Counted from the stretch's first letter, positions 45,441 through 57,294 are shown. The stretch: 64,000 bases of DNA from Blasia pusilla (GCA_050084515.1 CM114272.1:43276001-43340000), one strand, 5' to 3'. Numbers and translations: made by a program. The notes: a model not told the origin generated them from the letters alone.

Positions 45441-46254
45441 TGTGTGAGTACTGCGATTTGTGAGAGAGCATTCTCCATTCAGAATATGATCAAAAGCAAA
45501 TCTCACAATAGATTGTCGACTAAATACTTAGATGTTGTTTTGAGAATTGCCTTAGAAGGATCTTTCTTTGATAATGAGGAGTTGTTAGTGAAGTGTGGTG
45601 TTATGGAAAAATTCTGCCCATTTTAGGGGTGTTATGGAAAAATTTTCTGCCCATTTTAGGTATATATTTGCTGGTCAGAAAAATATTTGTCTTAATGTGG
45701 TGTTATGGAAAAATTCTGCCCATTTTAGGTATATATTTGCTAGTCAGATGTGAGTACTGCGATTTGTGAGAGAGCATTCTCCATTCAGAATATGATCAAA
45801 AGCAAATCTCACAATAGATTGTCAACTAAATACTTAGATGTTGTTTTGAGAATTACCTTAGAAGGATCTTTCTTTGATAATGAGGAGTTGTTTAGACTAA
45901 ATACTTAGATGTTGTTTTGAGTCTGTGGTGTTATGGAAAAATTCTGCCCATTTTAGGTATATATTTGCTAGTCCAGAAAAATATTTGTCTTCAGATGTGA
46001 GTACTGCGATTTGTGAGAGAGCATTCTCCATTCAGAATATGATCAAAAGCAAATCTCACAATAGATTGTCAACTAAATACTTAGATGTTGTTTTGAGAAT
46101 TGCCTTAGAAGGATCTTTCTTTGATAATGAGGAGTTGTTAGCTGAGTCTGTGGTGTTATGGAAAAATTCTGCCCATTTTAGGTATATATTTACTAGTCCA
46201 GAAAAATATTTGTCTTCAGATGTGAGAGAAGACAACAGTGAAATACCTGTTTAG
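45441..46254 (+). pseudogene. hAT C-terminal dimerisation domain, tandemly triplicated
   Basis: The block VSTAICERAFSIQNMIKSK followed by NRLSTKYLDVVLRIALEG is the hAT dimerisation region. It occurs three times, starting at 45443, 45749 and 45996. Spacings are 306 and 247 bases, and the last unit recurs in part 225 bases later at 46221. Between units the segment WKNSAHFRYIF..PEKYLSS is repeated too. The last two junctions stay open in one frame (45925-46254), ending in a stop at 46254. One domain per protein is normal. Confidence 0.85.
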
Positions 46255-46287
46255 TAGGATGTTTATAAATTTGTTTGGTAGGGCCCT

Positions 46288-46327
46288 TCTAGAATACTTG
46301 GAGCCCTAAAGCTCCAAGTATTCTAGA
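46288..46327. repeat. 16-bp stem-loop just after the hAT gene
   Basis: TCTAGAATACTTGGAG (46288-46303) pairs exactly with 46312-46327 across the loop CCCTAAAG. It lies 34 bases after the hAT stop codon and could be a subterminal hairpin of the element or a 3' RNA structure. Confidence 0.85.
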
Positions 46328-46336
46328 GGGGGAGGA

Positions 46337-46388
46337 TCCTTGGCTCCCAACCGGTGGGAGTATTACCAGGTTCAACTCCTGCCAAGGA
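46337..46388 (+). other. D-armless tRNA-like relic
   Basis: TCCTTGG pairs with CCAAGGA as a 7-bp outer stem. Inside are a 5-bp arm CTCCC-AACCGGT-GGGAG with a 7-base loop and a T arm CAGG-TTCAACT-CCTG. There is no D arm, and position 33 is not T, so a working tRNA is unlikely. It looks like a tRNA-derived repeat. Confidence 0.4.
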
Positions 46389-48363
46389 TATCATACAATG
46401 TGGAATGGAGAACTTCAATAGATGTACTTGAAAGTGAATAGAATGTTTAGTCTTTAGAATTTAAGTCTTCAGATTGTAGATTGTGGAATGGAATTTCACG
46501 TGAAAATTATTTTTTCCGGGAAATATACCAATGGCCGGATTATTGTTCACGACTTGCAAAAAAAATTGAAATATGCTGGAGAGCAGAAATTTGGGCAGAA
46601 ATTTAAAGTGGGGACAAAACTAATTTTCGGATAACCGCAGATTAGTATTAAAAATATCAGAAAAAAACTTGTACACATGATAACACCCTCCTGGACCCTC
46701 AGGTAACCTGTAAAAAAAACGGGTAATAGAAAATATTACCAGTAATACTCTGGTAATTCCAAAAAATCTTCCCGAACCCTAGTGCAAACTCGCATGAGTG
46801 TTTCTGACCTTTCAGGCCCCAGGCAGTCGACTAATCCAGCCGAAGAAAAAGAGAGAAGTCAGTCTATGTAAATCCGAGTCCCTGTCCGACTGACAATGCT
46901 CGACAACTGTTACCCGAAACGACGCCGCGACACTGGAGTTTCGAAAGTTTCTTCACCCTCGTGGCAGTCGTGGATTCGTATCAGAAACCTGACGGATGAT
47001 TGAGCAGTTCATAGAAACCGCGCTCCCTGAATCTCCATCTCTGGAGTGGTCGCGAACAGACAAGAAGAATACAACACAACACCAGACACACAGAGATGTT
47101 CCCTTCGGATGCAACAGAACATGGCAGTTACCCACAACAAATGCATCCGTGGATGGACATCATAGGGATGAGAAGAAACCTATGAAAGAAGATTTCCGGG
47201 TCCCGACCCCATCCTAGGTATACATCCCGGGCCACTACTTGTGACTCTCAATCAAAACGGGGAACTCAAACTAGAATTAAAAAGAGGGCAAAATAAGCAG
47301 CGATGAATAGAGGGGAGAGCTTAACTCTACAACCGCGCGAACGAAAATTAAATTAAAGCCAACAATTACATACAGGATAACCCTCCACAGTAAGCAGGTT
47401 CATTCGTCGAAAAGGAAATTTCCGGATCAGATCAGTCACAGCTGACGAGGCGGTTCAAAATATCCACCTTTACAATGACGAAGGAGCTTTCTCGCTCCAG
47501 CTTCTGACAATCATAGCCTAGGTAAATAACTGCACGGAAGCTTAAGAATGGGACCTCGACGACGCCAGGACTGTAAGAAGTGGAGCATTTCTTCTTCATG
47601 AGAATGTATATGTCAAAATATCTTACAGAGGACCAATGTTGTTGTCATTATCAAAACCTCAAACCAGGAAATATTTCTGCACTAATTTTGTGGTTGCCGT
47701 CCAGATCAAACACTGGCTGCTATCCTGGATCTCCACGATCTAAATTCTAGCCGTAATTTGACAGATCTGATAAAAGGACCACAACACAACTCCTTGGCTG
47801 CAAGTAAAAGCTAGCCTTTGACTAGCTTCCACCGGACTTTACACAACTTTGACTGATCTCTGGTGGACTAAATAATTTAATGGAGGCGATGCTGTGAAGG
47901 GAATTTTCTCCTTCGTTTTTCTCTCTAGCACCGTCCAACCAGGATGCCGGGTCTAAGGTCGCAAAGCTGCGACACGGGGACCACTTCAAGAGTACAGCCC
48001 ATTCCTATTTTGGGGAACCCGATGAGGTGAGGTAGACAAGGTTGTAACGAGTTTCTTGGCTGATGGTCGAAAGATCCCCACCGATACTCTGTTACGCACT
48101 CACACTCTGTATAAGAGAGTCACCCTCCTCTCATATATCCTTTCCTTCACTTCTTCATCCTTCCACACCCATTCAAGTCATAGCGCCGTCCAACCAGGGC
48201 ACCGGGTCTATGGTCGGAGGGCTACAGAAAGCACCCCTTACAGAGTACGGTCTCTTCGTAAGTAATCAATCATGCACGATGCACTGTTCGCAAAAAAATT
48301 CCTACTCCAGCAAAAAAATAGAAAGAAGAACATTCAACCTTGATTTGCAGCTCATTCAACCTT
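46389..48363. other. Unassigned sequence 3' of the receptor kinase
   Basis: No gene is recognised. A short phrase, CACCGTCCAACCAGG...CCGGGTCTA, occurs near 47929-47955 and again in slightly changed form near 48184-48211. Part of the stretch next to 48760 may be the kinase 3' untranslated region. Confidence 0.3.
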
Positions 48364-48396
48364 GACGCTACACAGCCGTATGGGCTGTGTAGCGTC
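48364..48396. repeat. 14-bp perfect hairpin
   Basis: GACGCTACACAGCC pairs with GGCTGTGTAGCGTC across GTATG. It lies about 365 bases beyond the kinase stop codon on its 3' side and may be within its transcript. Confidence 0.8.
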
Positions 48397-48760
48397 GTCA
48401 GCATATAATACCTTCCGAATGACTTATCTTCCCCGCATGTTCACAAGTTGGTGTGGTCCGTCCTTGCAAGATCTGAGAGACGAAGGTCGCAGAATCTTGA
48501 GGTGAACGTTAAAGCCACCACAATCTAGATGTTCGGCCTTGATCAATGATTTTGAAGGAAATGGCAAACAGTGTACAGTCCCACGCCAGACCACTGCCCT
48601 TGCAGTGTTTGCTGTACTGAGCTGCGAAGTTCCTTGACATTGGAACCATGAGCACAACAATAGTAGGAATGCCTGTCGAGTCGTTGCAGAACTTGACTTG
48701 GAAACCTGTGAATGTTGCAGTGTCAAGAAAACACCGCTCCCACGAGATGGATGAACTCGA

Positions 48761-51214
48761 TCATCTAGGTCCGGATAGATGACTCGCTGATATATCTCCG
48801 CTGTTGAAAGAGATACCAGACTCATTTGTTCCGGATGTGTCGTATTTGCGACCATGTAACCGCACGGCTAGCTGCGGAGATGAAGGTGGATTGGGAACCT
48901 CAATGATTCCCTCGATCATTTTCACTACTTTTCTCATGGAGGGTCTAATCCCCACCTCGTCTTGAATACACCACAAAGCGATCCGAGTAAGCTTGGTGAC
49001 CTGGTCTTCATTCACGAGGCCCTTAAGCCTGGGATCCGCCAGTACATTCACCCTCCCAACCTCTGCTTGCCGATAGGCATAGATTGGGAAGTACCACTTC
49101 TCCGAGGTCTCGGTCGGGTCAAAATTTTTGCGGCCACTGATGAGCTCGAGCAAAACCATCCCAAAACTGTACACATCACTCTTATCAGATATAGCAAAAT
49201 TCATGAGCCACTCTGGAGCCAGGTAGCCCCTGGTACCACGAAGGGTTGTGAAAACCTGACTCTGTTCTCGATTCATGAGCTTTGCGAGCCCGAAATCCGA
49301 CACCTTCGCGTTAAAGTTCTCATCCAGTAATATATTCTCTGGTTTGATGTCACAATGAATAATCCGCTCCCGGCAATCCTCATGTAGGTAAGCCAGTCCT
49401 TGGGCAGTTGCAAGACAGATGTTACATCGTGTTTCCCAATCAAGGACAACTCCATCCTTGCCAGTGGTAAAGAGTAACTGGTCCAAAGACCCCTTGGCCA
49501 TAAACTCGTACACAAGAAGACGATGCAGACCTTCAGCACAGAAGCCCCGTAGTCGGACCAGATGAACATGATGGATGCTCCCTATCGTAGCAACCTCCGC
49601 CCAGAACTCCTTCTTACCCTGCCCAACGCTCTCCAACCGCTTCACCGCGATTTTGCTTTTGTCTGGCAGCAACCCTTCGTACACCGAACCAAATCCCCCC
49701 GATCCCAGCTTGTGACTGAAGCGATTCGTAGCCACTTCCAGATCCCTGTATGAGAACCTGGTTGGCAATCCTGGAATGGCTTCCATCAGCTCATCATCCT
49801 CGGCGGTTGCCGAAGATCGTCGAGCTCGCAGTCTCCTCTTGTGCAGCCACCATGTTACAAGACAGAGGCTGACGATGACACAGGCGGTGGCAAGCGCTAT
49901 CAAAATGATCACAAAAGATGTCCCTCCACGCTTCGAACTGTGCGACCCACCGGGTGCATCGTTTCGGATAGTCTTGAGAAAACCCAAGCGATCAGGATTG
50001 CTGTCTTGCTTGATCGATCCAAGCGCTGGCCACAGAAAGCAAGATCCGGTATCGTTGTGATAGAAAAAGGCAGTACACGAACAATTATCCTTACACCAAT
50101 CGAGGCATTTGCTCAAGTTTGATGTTAAGTATTGAGGCTGAGCATACTCATCGGCATAATAAGTGACGCTGCCCAAGTTAATAAACGTCAGCTCCAAAGC
50201 ATTCATGTCCCCACTGCAGGAAGGGACGAACTTAGGTGTACACCCTTGAGAAGCATCCGTTTCATTCAGAAGGTTGGTATTCTCTGGGCAAGAGCACTGC
50301 CCATTGTTACTGCACAGACCGAATCCTCCACAAACGTCCGGGAGATTGCACTCATCACGAACAGCCTTGAAAGCCAAATTCCACAGTGAACCGGCTATAT
50401 AATACACAGCAAGGTTGCCATCCTCATCGAGGATAGCCCGCCGTATTGTAGGTAGATCATACGAATCCAGCACAATCGAGGACAACACGGAGCCGTCGCT
50501 GGCAAACAGACCCAAAGACTTACTGCTGGAGTCAATCGTTGCATAAGCAGCAACACGATTGGAATTCTGCATATTCGTCTTTCCATCCTGCGCCATAGAC
50601 CAGTATATTTGAGGCAAAGAAGAATTTACGTACAGCTGCAAAGTCGAATTCATGGACAGGTAGTAAGATACGTTTAACTCGGCTCTGCTCCCTGTGAGCA
50701 GCATCCCGGGATAGAACTTCTGCCCAGACAACAGGGTGTCAGTCGGATGGGCGAAACTTTCCCATAGGATCTTATTAACGTCGTCGAGCACGACTAAGTT
50801 GCCAGTCTCCCGTAATTGCAAAACTGATCCGCCAACAGTGTCGGTGCTCCAAACCGCAACGCCTTGCGAATTAGTGAGAGTGAGATTTCCAGCGGTCTTG
50901 AAGTAGAGAAGATCAGAAAGCCCGACTGGATTATTCGAGTTGGCCGTCCACACTATCACCTCCGATGACAAATGCATAATGCAAAGATAATATGAAGCCG
51001 AAGGACCGGTGCCGAGTTGATTGAAGCCCAGAGCGAAAGTGTCGTTGACAGAGTGCAGAAAAAATCCATTTACATCCACTGACCTTATAGCACTAGTGCT
51101 GAACCCAGCACGTACATGGTCATAGGACACCGTGCAGGCGACTGTACCCAAAAGAAAGAAGAACGCTACCGCTACGACACAACGACTCACTGCGGAGCAG
51201 TCTTTGGGGTTCAT
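48761..51214 (-). CDS. G-type lectin S-receptor-like serine/threonine kinase (SD-2 type)
   Basis: 817 codons without an intron. Residues 1-27 form a signal peptide (VVAVAFFFLLGTVACT). A bulb-type lectin domain spans about 40-160 (VIVWTANSNNPV, GNLVVLDD, WESFAHPTDTLLSGQ). An EGF-like Cys cluster lies at 289-310 (CGGFGLCSNNGQCSCP) and a PAN/apple domain at about 333-395. One membrane helix covers 433-457. The kinase runs from about 500 to 770: GSGGFGSV 504-511, Lys525, HCDIKPEN 620-627, DFG 640-642 and APEW 666-669. All catalytic residues are present. HCD instead of HRD makes it a non-RD kinase, the class often linked to immune signalling. It should sit in the plasma membrane, bind an extracellular ligand and phosphorylate cytoplasmic partners. 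The ligand cannot be told. The start at 51214 is chosen because the signal peptide follows directly. It is the only intact conventional gene in the window. Confidence 0.95.
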   Translation of the reverse strand: MNPKDCSAVSRCVVAVAFFFLLGTVACTVSYDHVRAGFSTSAIRSVDVNGFFLHSVNDTFALGFNQLGTGPSASYYLCIMHLSSEVIVWTANSNNPVGLSDLLYFKTAGNLTLTNSQGVAVWSTDTVGGSVLQLRETGNLVVLDDVNKILWESFAHPTDTLLSGQKFYPGMLLTGSRAELNVSYYLSMNSTLQLYVNSSLPQIYWSMAQDGKTNMQNSNRVAAYATIDSSSKSLGLFASDGSVLSSIVLDSYDLPTIRRAILDEDGNLAVYYIAGSLWNLAFKAVRDECNLPDVCGGFGLCSNNGQCSCPENTNLLNETDASQGCTPKFVPSCSGDMNALELTFINLGSVTYYADEYAQPQYLTSNLSKCLDWCKDNCSCTAFFYHNDTGSCFLWPALGSIKQDSNPDRLGFLKTIRNDAPGGSHSSKRGGTSFVIILIALATACVIVSLCLVTWWLHKRRLRARRSSATAEDDELMEAIPGLPTRFSYRDLEVATNRFSHKLGSGGFGSVYEGLLPDKSKIAVKRLESVGQGKKEFWAEVATIGSIHHVHLVRLRGFCAEGLHRLLVYEFMAKGSLDQLLFTTGKDGVVLDWETRCNICLATAQGLAYLHEDCRERIIHCDIKPENILLDENFNAKVSDFGLAKLMNREQSQVFTTLRGTRGYLAPEWLMNFAISDKSDVYSFGMVLLELISGRKNFDPTETSEKWYFPIYAYRQAEVGRVNVLADPRLKGLVNEDQVTKLTRIALWCIQDEVGIRPSMRKVVKMIEGIIEVPNPPSSPQLAVRLHGRKYDTSGTNESGISFNSGDISASHLSGPR

Positions 51215-52527
51215 ACTTTTAAAGTTGGAACTGCAAGACTTCGACAGAACGCCATGCTCTCAATTATCTGGAAGGACACATTCTTGCGACCGCAATAACT
51301 CCTCATGCGTAATCGATGAGAGGGGGGATACACCTTCATTTAAGACAGTCGCCAGAAGGCACCGATCTGACACGGGACGTCCCTGTTGGAACCATCCCTC
51401 CAAATCACTTCTTCAAAATTCCAGAGCTCATCAACTCCGTAACTCGCTCGGGATTGAGCCAGGGATCAGATCATCAAATGCACCATAGAGAAGGTCGGAC
51501 GATACTTGCACCTGAAGCTGTGCAGTCCGAATCCCCCACCGACAGTACACTGAAGCTGTAGTCTTCATGCCCAGCCAAACCAGCAACTCCGTTTCCTAGA
51601 CAATCTGATTTCCGATCTCTCTGCGACCAAAGTGTTTCACTTCAGTGCAGTCTTCGTGCTCCTTCTACTCACCCGCAAGCCGCGCTATCCACGAATTTCA
51701 CCGTAAATCCCTTACCATCACCTTCTCCACGGTCTAATCGATCTCGACAATCATCCTCCGGCTACAAACCGACTTTATCTCATGCCACGATCCTGTTGAG
51801 TTGATGAATCGTAGTCACTCCTACTCGCGCGTTTCCAAACTGCCGTCCGAGGTTTTCCTCATCTCACCTCCAGTCAACAATTGGGCCCTCCCATCATTCT
51901 CTTCCGTGTCTGTCGCCCAAACAGGAGATACGCGAAGCTATGAAGCAATACTGTTAGGAGTCCCGAAACCGGACACCCATGAAGGACACGGTTCGTGCGC
52001 GAGTGACTGAGTGAGTCTACCACCGCGTGGGATCAGAACAAGCTCGCCGTCCGCTCCAAAGCTTGCTGCCGTTGTTGTTGCGTCCCCGAAACGCGCGGAG
52101 AAACTGGTTCAGCCGACCACCTCCACCGGCTCAGGGTCTCTCCTCTTCGTCCTCGCCCCGATTGCTTCGCCCCTACCTACCTACAATCACGACATGTCAA
52201 CTATCTCCTACTCTTCTGTTGCTGCCGAATCAGCTGTATCCCCACACGAACTCATCTGTCCCCCACGGCGCTCCTTTTTCCTCGTGGAACTGGAAGTTTG
52301 CAACAGCAACTTGCACAGTCAATCATTCACCAGTGCGTATATCGCCTCAAAGTCATCCCAGTCCCTATCCAAGTTCCAACGGACGGACGGACGGACGGTG
52401 AATGAAGCGTTCTTCACGATGGGGAGGGTCGGGGCCGGGCCTTAAAGGCACGACGGCCTTATCCCCGACGGACGGGCGAACGGGAAATCCAAAGATTCCC
52501 GTTCTCAGGGTTACTAAGACGGATGGA
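51215..52527. other. Upstream region of the receptor kinase
   Basis: This should contain the kinase promoter and 5' untranslated region, read leftward. No TATA box can be assigned with confidence. An open frame at 52011-52445 on the plus strand (Ser-rich, ending in a GGAC repeat at 52380-52397) shows no domain; I do not call it a gene. Confidence 0.35.
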
Positions 52528-52618
52528 TCCGGCTCTTAGCCCTTGGGACTAAGAGCCGGATTAGGACTCAATTAATTAGCTGTTGGGACCTCCGTCCTAA
52601 TTAATTGAGTCCTAATCC
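52528..52618. repeat. Two overlapping perfect stem-loops
   Basis: TCCGGCTCTTAG (52528-52539) pairs with 52549-52560 across 9 bases. The second arm starts inside the first hairpin: 52558-52579 pairs with 52597-52618 over 22 perfect base pairs with a 17-base loop. The shared three bases mean both cannot be fully formed at once. Confidence 0.9.
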
Positions 52619-52693
52619 TCCATTGATCAATGGTGTGATGCTCATGTCATTTCACGGGTGAGGAGAAGGGTATTCTAGGAATATGTTCAATTT

Positions 52694-52813
52694 TCTTTTG
52701 GTTCCGTTAATTTAGTTATCTATAATATCATTAGTAACGTGGGTGTAGGAATCTGTTAAATCATCTTTTGGTTCCGTTAATTTAGTTATCTATGATATTA
52801 TTAGCAACGTGGC
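52694..52813 (+). repeat. Two direct repeats of about 50 bp, period 70
   Basis: The phrase CTTTTGGTTCCGTTAATTTAG, continuing to CAACGTGG or TAACGTGG, occurs at about 52695-52742 and 52765-52812 with two or three differences. Confidence 0.85.
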
Positions 52814-53503
52814 TCTAGGGAACAAACATTCTCTCTATTCAACCCCTGTCTTTTTGGGTTGTTTTTCTTCTTGACACCTATCCCCTCTAATAGTTTAGTT
52901 TCATTCATGCGGAGGAAATAAAATCTTCTTTCATTCATGCGTAGGAGAAATATACTAGATGAAAAGAAGAATTTCTTTCATTTGTGCGGGGCACGGGCAC
53001 CAACTAGTTCTTTTAAATTTGACACTTATCAGCAGATTTGTCATCAACATAGGAGGAGGGTTAGAAGGATAGGTGTCGACACCCTAGGAGGGTTTCGCTA
53101 GTCCATCCTCTCTTTTTCTAATAGAAAGTTTTATTCCTATTTTCTAATAAATTTATGAAAAATAACATTTCTATGATTGAGTTTTTTTAATTTATTAAGT
53201 TAAAATTTTACAAAGTTGGAAAATTTGATAAAATCCGAAACCATACTTAGGGAGGTCCCATTTAAGTATGTCCCTCAACATGACCAAAACTAAGCCTCGA
53301 ATGTAGGTTGTTATTAGAGTGTATCATTAGGAGCCCGTAATGTCACTCGTCCAACTTTTTCGAAAGGGATGAAACAAGAAAAAGATGAACCTCAATAAAT
53401 ATACATGATGGAAAACCCATCGTAAAATAAAATAGGGGGACTCAAAGAATCAAGTATCCAAAGTCCACAACCGGCCCTAAAAAGGAAGAAGGGGGCATTC
53501 CCC
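52814..53503. other. Unassigned A/T-rich sequence
   Basis: A phrase around TCTTTCATTCATGCG recurs near 52900-52985 in three imperfect copies. I see no gene. Confidence 0.3.
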
Positions 53504-53881
53504 CTATTGACTAAACTCACATGCTCCAACAATAGAGACAATATCAACAACTCCTAGGGAACTATAATTACTACTCATTGGGCCTCTAGCATTGGTATCT
53601 CCCACAACCCACCACAAAAGCTCATTAGCTTCAGCACGCTGCAAAGCTATGGAGACCAGTTTCTTACAATAAAGAATCGCAGTAGCTAAGGACAACCCAT
53701 TTCTTGAATGGAGATTATGAGCGTAGTCTATAAGGAACAAGTCAAACCTCTCCTCCATAGCCCCGTACATCTCTATGGCTTGGGGAACAAATTGATGTCC
53801 ACCGTGGAGTCGACTATAAATACGAGTCTTCTTGACGGCCACCACCACCGCACTCTCCCTTGTGCCACCACTTGGACTCAC
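53504..53881 (-). pseudogene. Fragment resembling the 3' part of a LINE-like reverse transcriptase ORF
   Basis: 125 codons. GGHQFVPQAIEMYGAMEER and the spacing to the last helix (ISIALQRAEANELLWW-like, here VSIALQRAEANELLWW) resemble the region after the RT domain in some non-LTR elements, where an FVPLA-E-G motif precedes a helix with ALQR. No RT catalytic motif is present. The resemblance is recalled, not tested. Confidence 0.35.
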
Positions 53882-54761
53882 ACAGCCTCTCGCGTAGGAT
53901 CTGTCACTACAACATCCGCCACTACCACCTCAGTCTCTTACCTCATATAAAGATCAACACGAATAAGGGAGTCCCGGATAGATTAACGCCTCTCTCTCTA
54001 CACATGGAAGCCACTCTCCTGACCAATACTGAACATGATATCCCGCACCACATTGTGAGTGGCTATCCTCCCCTCGATCCTCTCACCCCCAACTGGACAA
54101 CGTGCCAAATGCATACCAAGTGGATCCAGGCTCTGGCGACACTCAGATACAAGTAATGTTCGTCATGCCTTAAGAGGTATTTGTGAACGCCGCCAGGAAG
54201 AGAGAGGCACAAGTGGTCTCCACTCTACCTTGGGCCTTGTGAGAAAAAGAACTCTAGAAAGCAGATCAACCCAAACTTGAGTGTCCCTTCCTAACGGAGG
54301 CTTATGGTGAAGAATTAGAGGCAATCCGCCCAATATCGTCGCCCAAATTCAAGAGGCTCGAGTGACACATCCTTTGAGTGATCTTACTTAAGCCACTCCT
54401 CATAAAAACACAATGGTTCCTTCTTGTACTACCAAGAAACTAGTTGTAGTTTTATAATTGATCGTCAATTTAATCCCTTCAATTCTAGTTTTCATAGTTT
54501 TCTTGTTGTTTTACTCTAGTTTTGTATCTGCTTCAAAGAAAGATGGCAATCCAAACATGGTTGTTGTCTTATTTGACGCTAGGACTACATTATCTCATGA
54601 GTTAATTCCCATGAAGAGCTTGACCTTTTTTACCTCAAAAAGAATCTCATTTGAATTTTTTCACAAAAGAAGGATGCATGAATTGCTAATGGCCCAAGGA
54701 TAAAAATCTTATCATGACTTCATCCATCCTAATTCCATTCTTGCAATATATATAAGGCATT

Positions 54762-54824
<63 letters not shown>

Positions 54825-56940
54825 TCAAATATGGCATGAAATTTCATTGAGGAATATATAAGATTTCACTGAGTAATATTTGATACTTTAAAAAAATTCA
54901 CCGTAGGATGGTTTGAGTAAGATGTTTGGGTGGTATTGAAAATTGTCTATTTTTTCTTTCTTTAATTTGGATTTCTCTCTTTGTTCCATAGAGAACACAT
55001 AATCTAACATTGTTCCTTGTGTCGTGTCAAAGCTCCTTAACCATCAATCCTTCTTGCTGTGCCACTCCACTCCCTCACTTTTACCTTAATTATGAGGGTC
55101 CCGGCATATTAGCTCATGAGGGCATCTCCATTGAGAGTATGCTCCATATATATGAGGATGAATGAGGATCTAAGGTCCCTTAGTGAGAGTAGAATTTATA
55201 TATTTTTGTGTTGGATCACCAAAATAGTTAGGGAATTCTTCCTCCATAACTCTCTCCACATTTTGATCAAAGTGTTCGGCTATATCCTCAAGAAATTTTC
55301 ACCCAATTTAACCGCCCACCTATGCCTACCGTGTATATATGCATACGTTAGAGCTTATCAAATATTTTTTGGAGGCAATTCAGCCCGTTACGTCATTTTT
55401 CCTTGGGATTGTATGAGAATTTTGTCCCATCAGTGGAGGGGGCCAAATACATCCGATTAGATTTACTATGATGTTATTCAGGACATGGCGCAAGTTCTAA
55501 TTAATTCATACAAAATCTTATTATAATGGCGAGGGAAATTTTCCAACCACAAAATATAAGTGGAAGTCCGCAAATGACTCTCAAAAGGAGATATTGTCTA
55601 TTAAAACATTAAAAGTTTATGCGAACACTCATAAAGCTAAAATTCCACCTCAATAAGTCGTATAAGCCATGCTGAGTTACCTATTATCATTCTTCGAATT
55701 TTTCCTCGTCAACTTTTCGAACCATCCTTTCTAGAATTTTTTTAATAGAGGTACCACTTCATAGTAAAAAAAAATTATCCATACTTAGATTCAAATTAAA
55801 CTCCATCCACTATTTGAAAAGAAAACATTATCCGGTTCACAAGTAGTACCCTTTCACATATTCATACATTGTTTCAATGTTATGGAAAGAAAAAAAAATC
55901 CTCAACCCATAAGTTTAAAAAAAAAAAAAAACCTTGCCTATATTAGGTTTCACACCTACATACTGAAATTCAAACTAAGGAAAACAAATACATTTCATTC
56001 GATGTTTGAAACGAAAAACCTTATCCAGTCTATGAATTTGGAGGTATATTATTGATATACAATTTTAATGAAAAACGAATTTAAATTCTAATACGTGGAC
56101 AGAATAGAATCAACCGAGCTCTTTCTCTCTCGTCGTCATCCCGCCACGTACGGAAAGTGACTGATCAACGCGCACTTGGGGACGGATCTAATCCAACGGA
56201 ATCGTCATACTCCAAACTCCACCTGTCACTAGAGCAGAATCCGCCCATTACGCACCATCCTACGATCATCGTGATGCCCGTCCCCACTTGGGCCGGTCAC
56301 ATATAGATGTACCCAAGATTCTTTCAACTTGGGTGGAGACTTCCTTCCGAGTAAGTAAGTTCCTACATTCATAGGAACTGTGAGTAGTATAGACTGCAAC
56401 TTAAGGCTTTTAAGGCTACGTACTCGTTTAGGTTAGGGTCGAGACTTACGACTTTTAAGTCTGAGTACTCATTTAGGTTTGGCGTGTAGGTAGACGGGCT
56501 CAGGGATTATCAAAGACTAGCACAAAGCTTGTAATAGGGGGTGTCAAAGAGGACTCCCCGTCAGCCCCCGGTCCACGGAAACTGAGTTGCTATGTCCTTA
56601 CCTTAGGTACCCATTCACGTTGCCATTTAGAATGCCCATCGTTTTAAGTAAATGTATTTTCACGGGATGTGTGTTTCTAATTTCTATTTAGCATTTTATG
56701 TATATCATTAAATGTGCCTTGAAAACTACCCGACCTTACTGCGGAATGTTCACATTTTCCCTTCTTGCCTTGACATACAATTGATGCACCTTAATTGGGC
56801 ATGTCGCTTGGACCTTTTGTGAAGTTGTAGAGAGCAACCTTGCGCTCGTTCATTCTCGGGTTTTCAGTTGAGTCACTTAACCTTGGTCCCTCTCTCAAAT
56901 TCTCTTGTGAAATAAGAATACCATTGTTATGTTCTTTTTG
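53882..56940. other. Gene-free stretch with an AT microsatellite
   Basis: An (AT)n run covers 54763-54821, about 59 bases. An ORF at 54458-54703 (81 codons) opens with a hydrophobic, signal-like stretch and then SASKKDGNP; nothing else supports it as a gene. The remainder is A/T-rich without domains. Confidence 0.35.
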
Positions 56941-56947
56941 TTAGTGT

Positions 56948-57021
56948 GCAAGAGGCTGTCGCACAATGGATAACTACTCTTCCTGCTAAATAGCATATGG
57001 TATGTTCAAGTCCCTCTTGGG
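56948..57021 (+). other. tRNA-like relic
   Basis: AAGAGG (56950-56955) can pair with CCTCTT (57013-57018). Between them are an A-box-like GTCGCACAATGGATAAC and a B-box-like ATGTTCAAGTCCC. The arms are imperfect, so it is a tRNA-derived repeat or pseudogene, not a working tRNA. Confidence 0.35.
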
Positions 57022-57227
57022 TGTTCAAAATGTTGCCGAAGTGTCCCTCCCCGCTTAACTCGACTCTCACCCTCCATGACCTAACCCGAGGATGAATAGG
57101 CACAAGGGAGAGCAAATAGGAAAAGGAAGGTTGCATTTGATGTATGAGCCTATTCATCTTCCAATTTTCTAACCATGGGTTCCAGATCAATGAAGGACTA
57201 ATTTTTTTGTTTCCTTATCTATCGTCC

Positions 57228-57294
57228 AGAAGACTCTAGAGCAATGGACAAAGCCTTCTTGCATATTAACAAGTGTTAAGTTCAAATTGGACTC
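57228..57294 (+). other. tRNA-like relic
   Basis: ACTCTAGAGCAATGGACAAAGC resembles a tRNA A box and D arm, an arm CTTG/CAAG follows, and AAGTTCAAATTGGAC resembles a B box. The outer stem is not convincing. Confidence 0.25.

Noticed and set aside
49562-50389. Plus-strand ORFs across the receptor kinase
   Set aside because: Antisense to a full-length conserved kinase frame.
56948-57021. Functional tRNA gene
   Set aside because: Outer stem is only six pairs, the anticodon arm is irregular and the T stem is weak.
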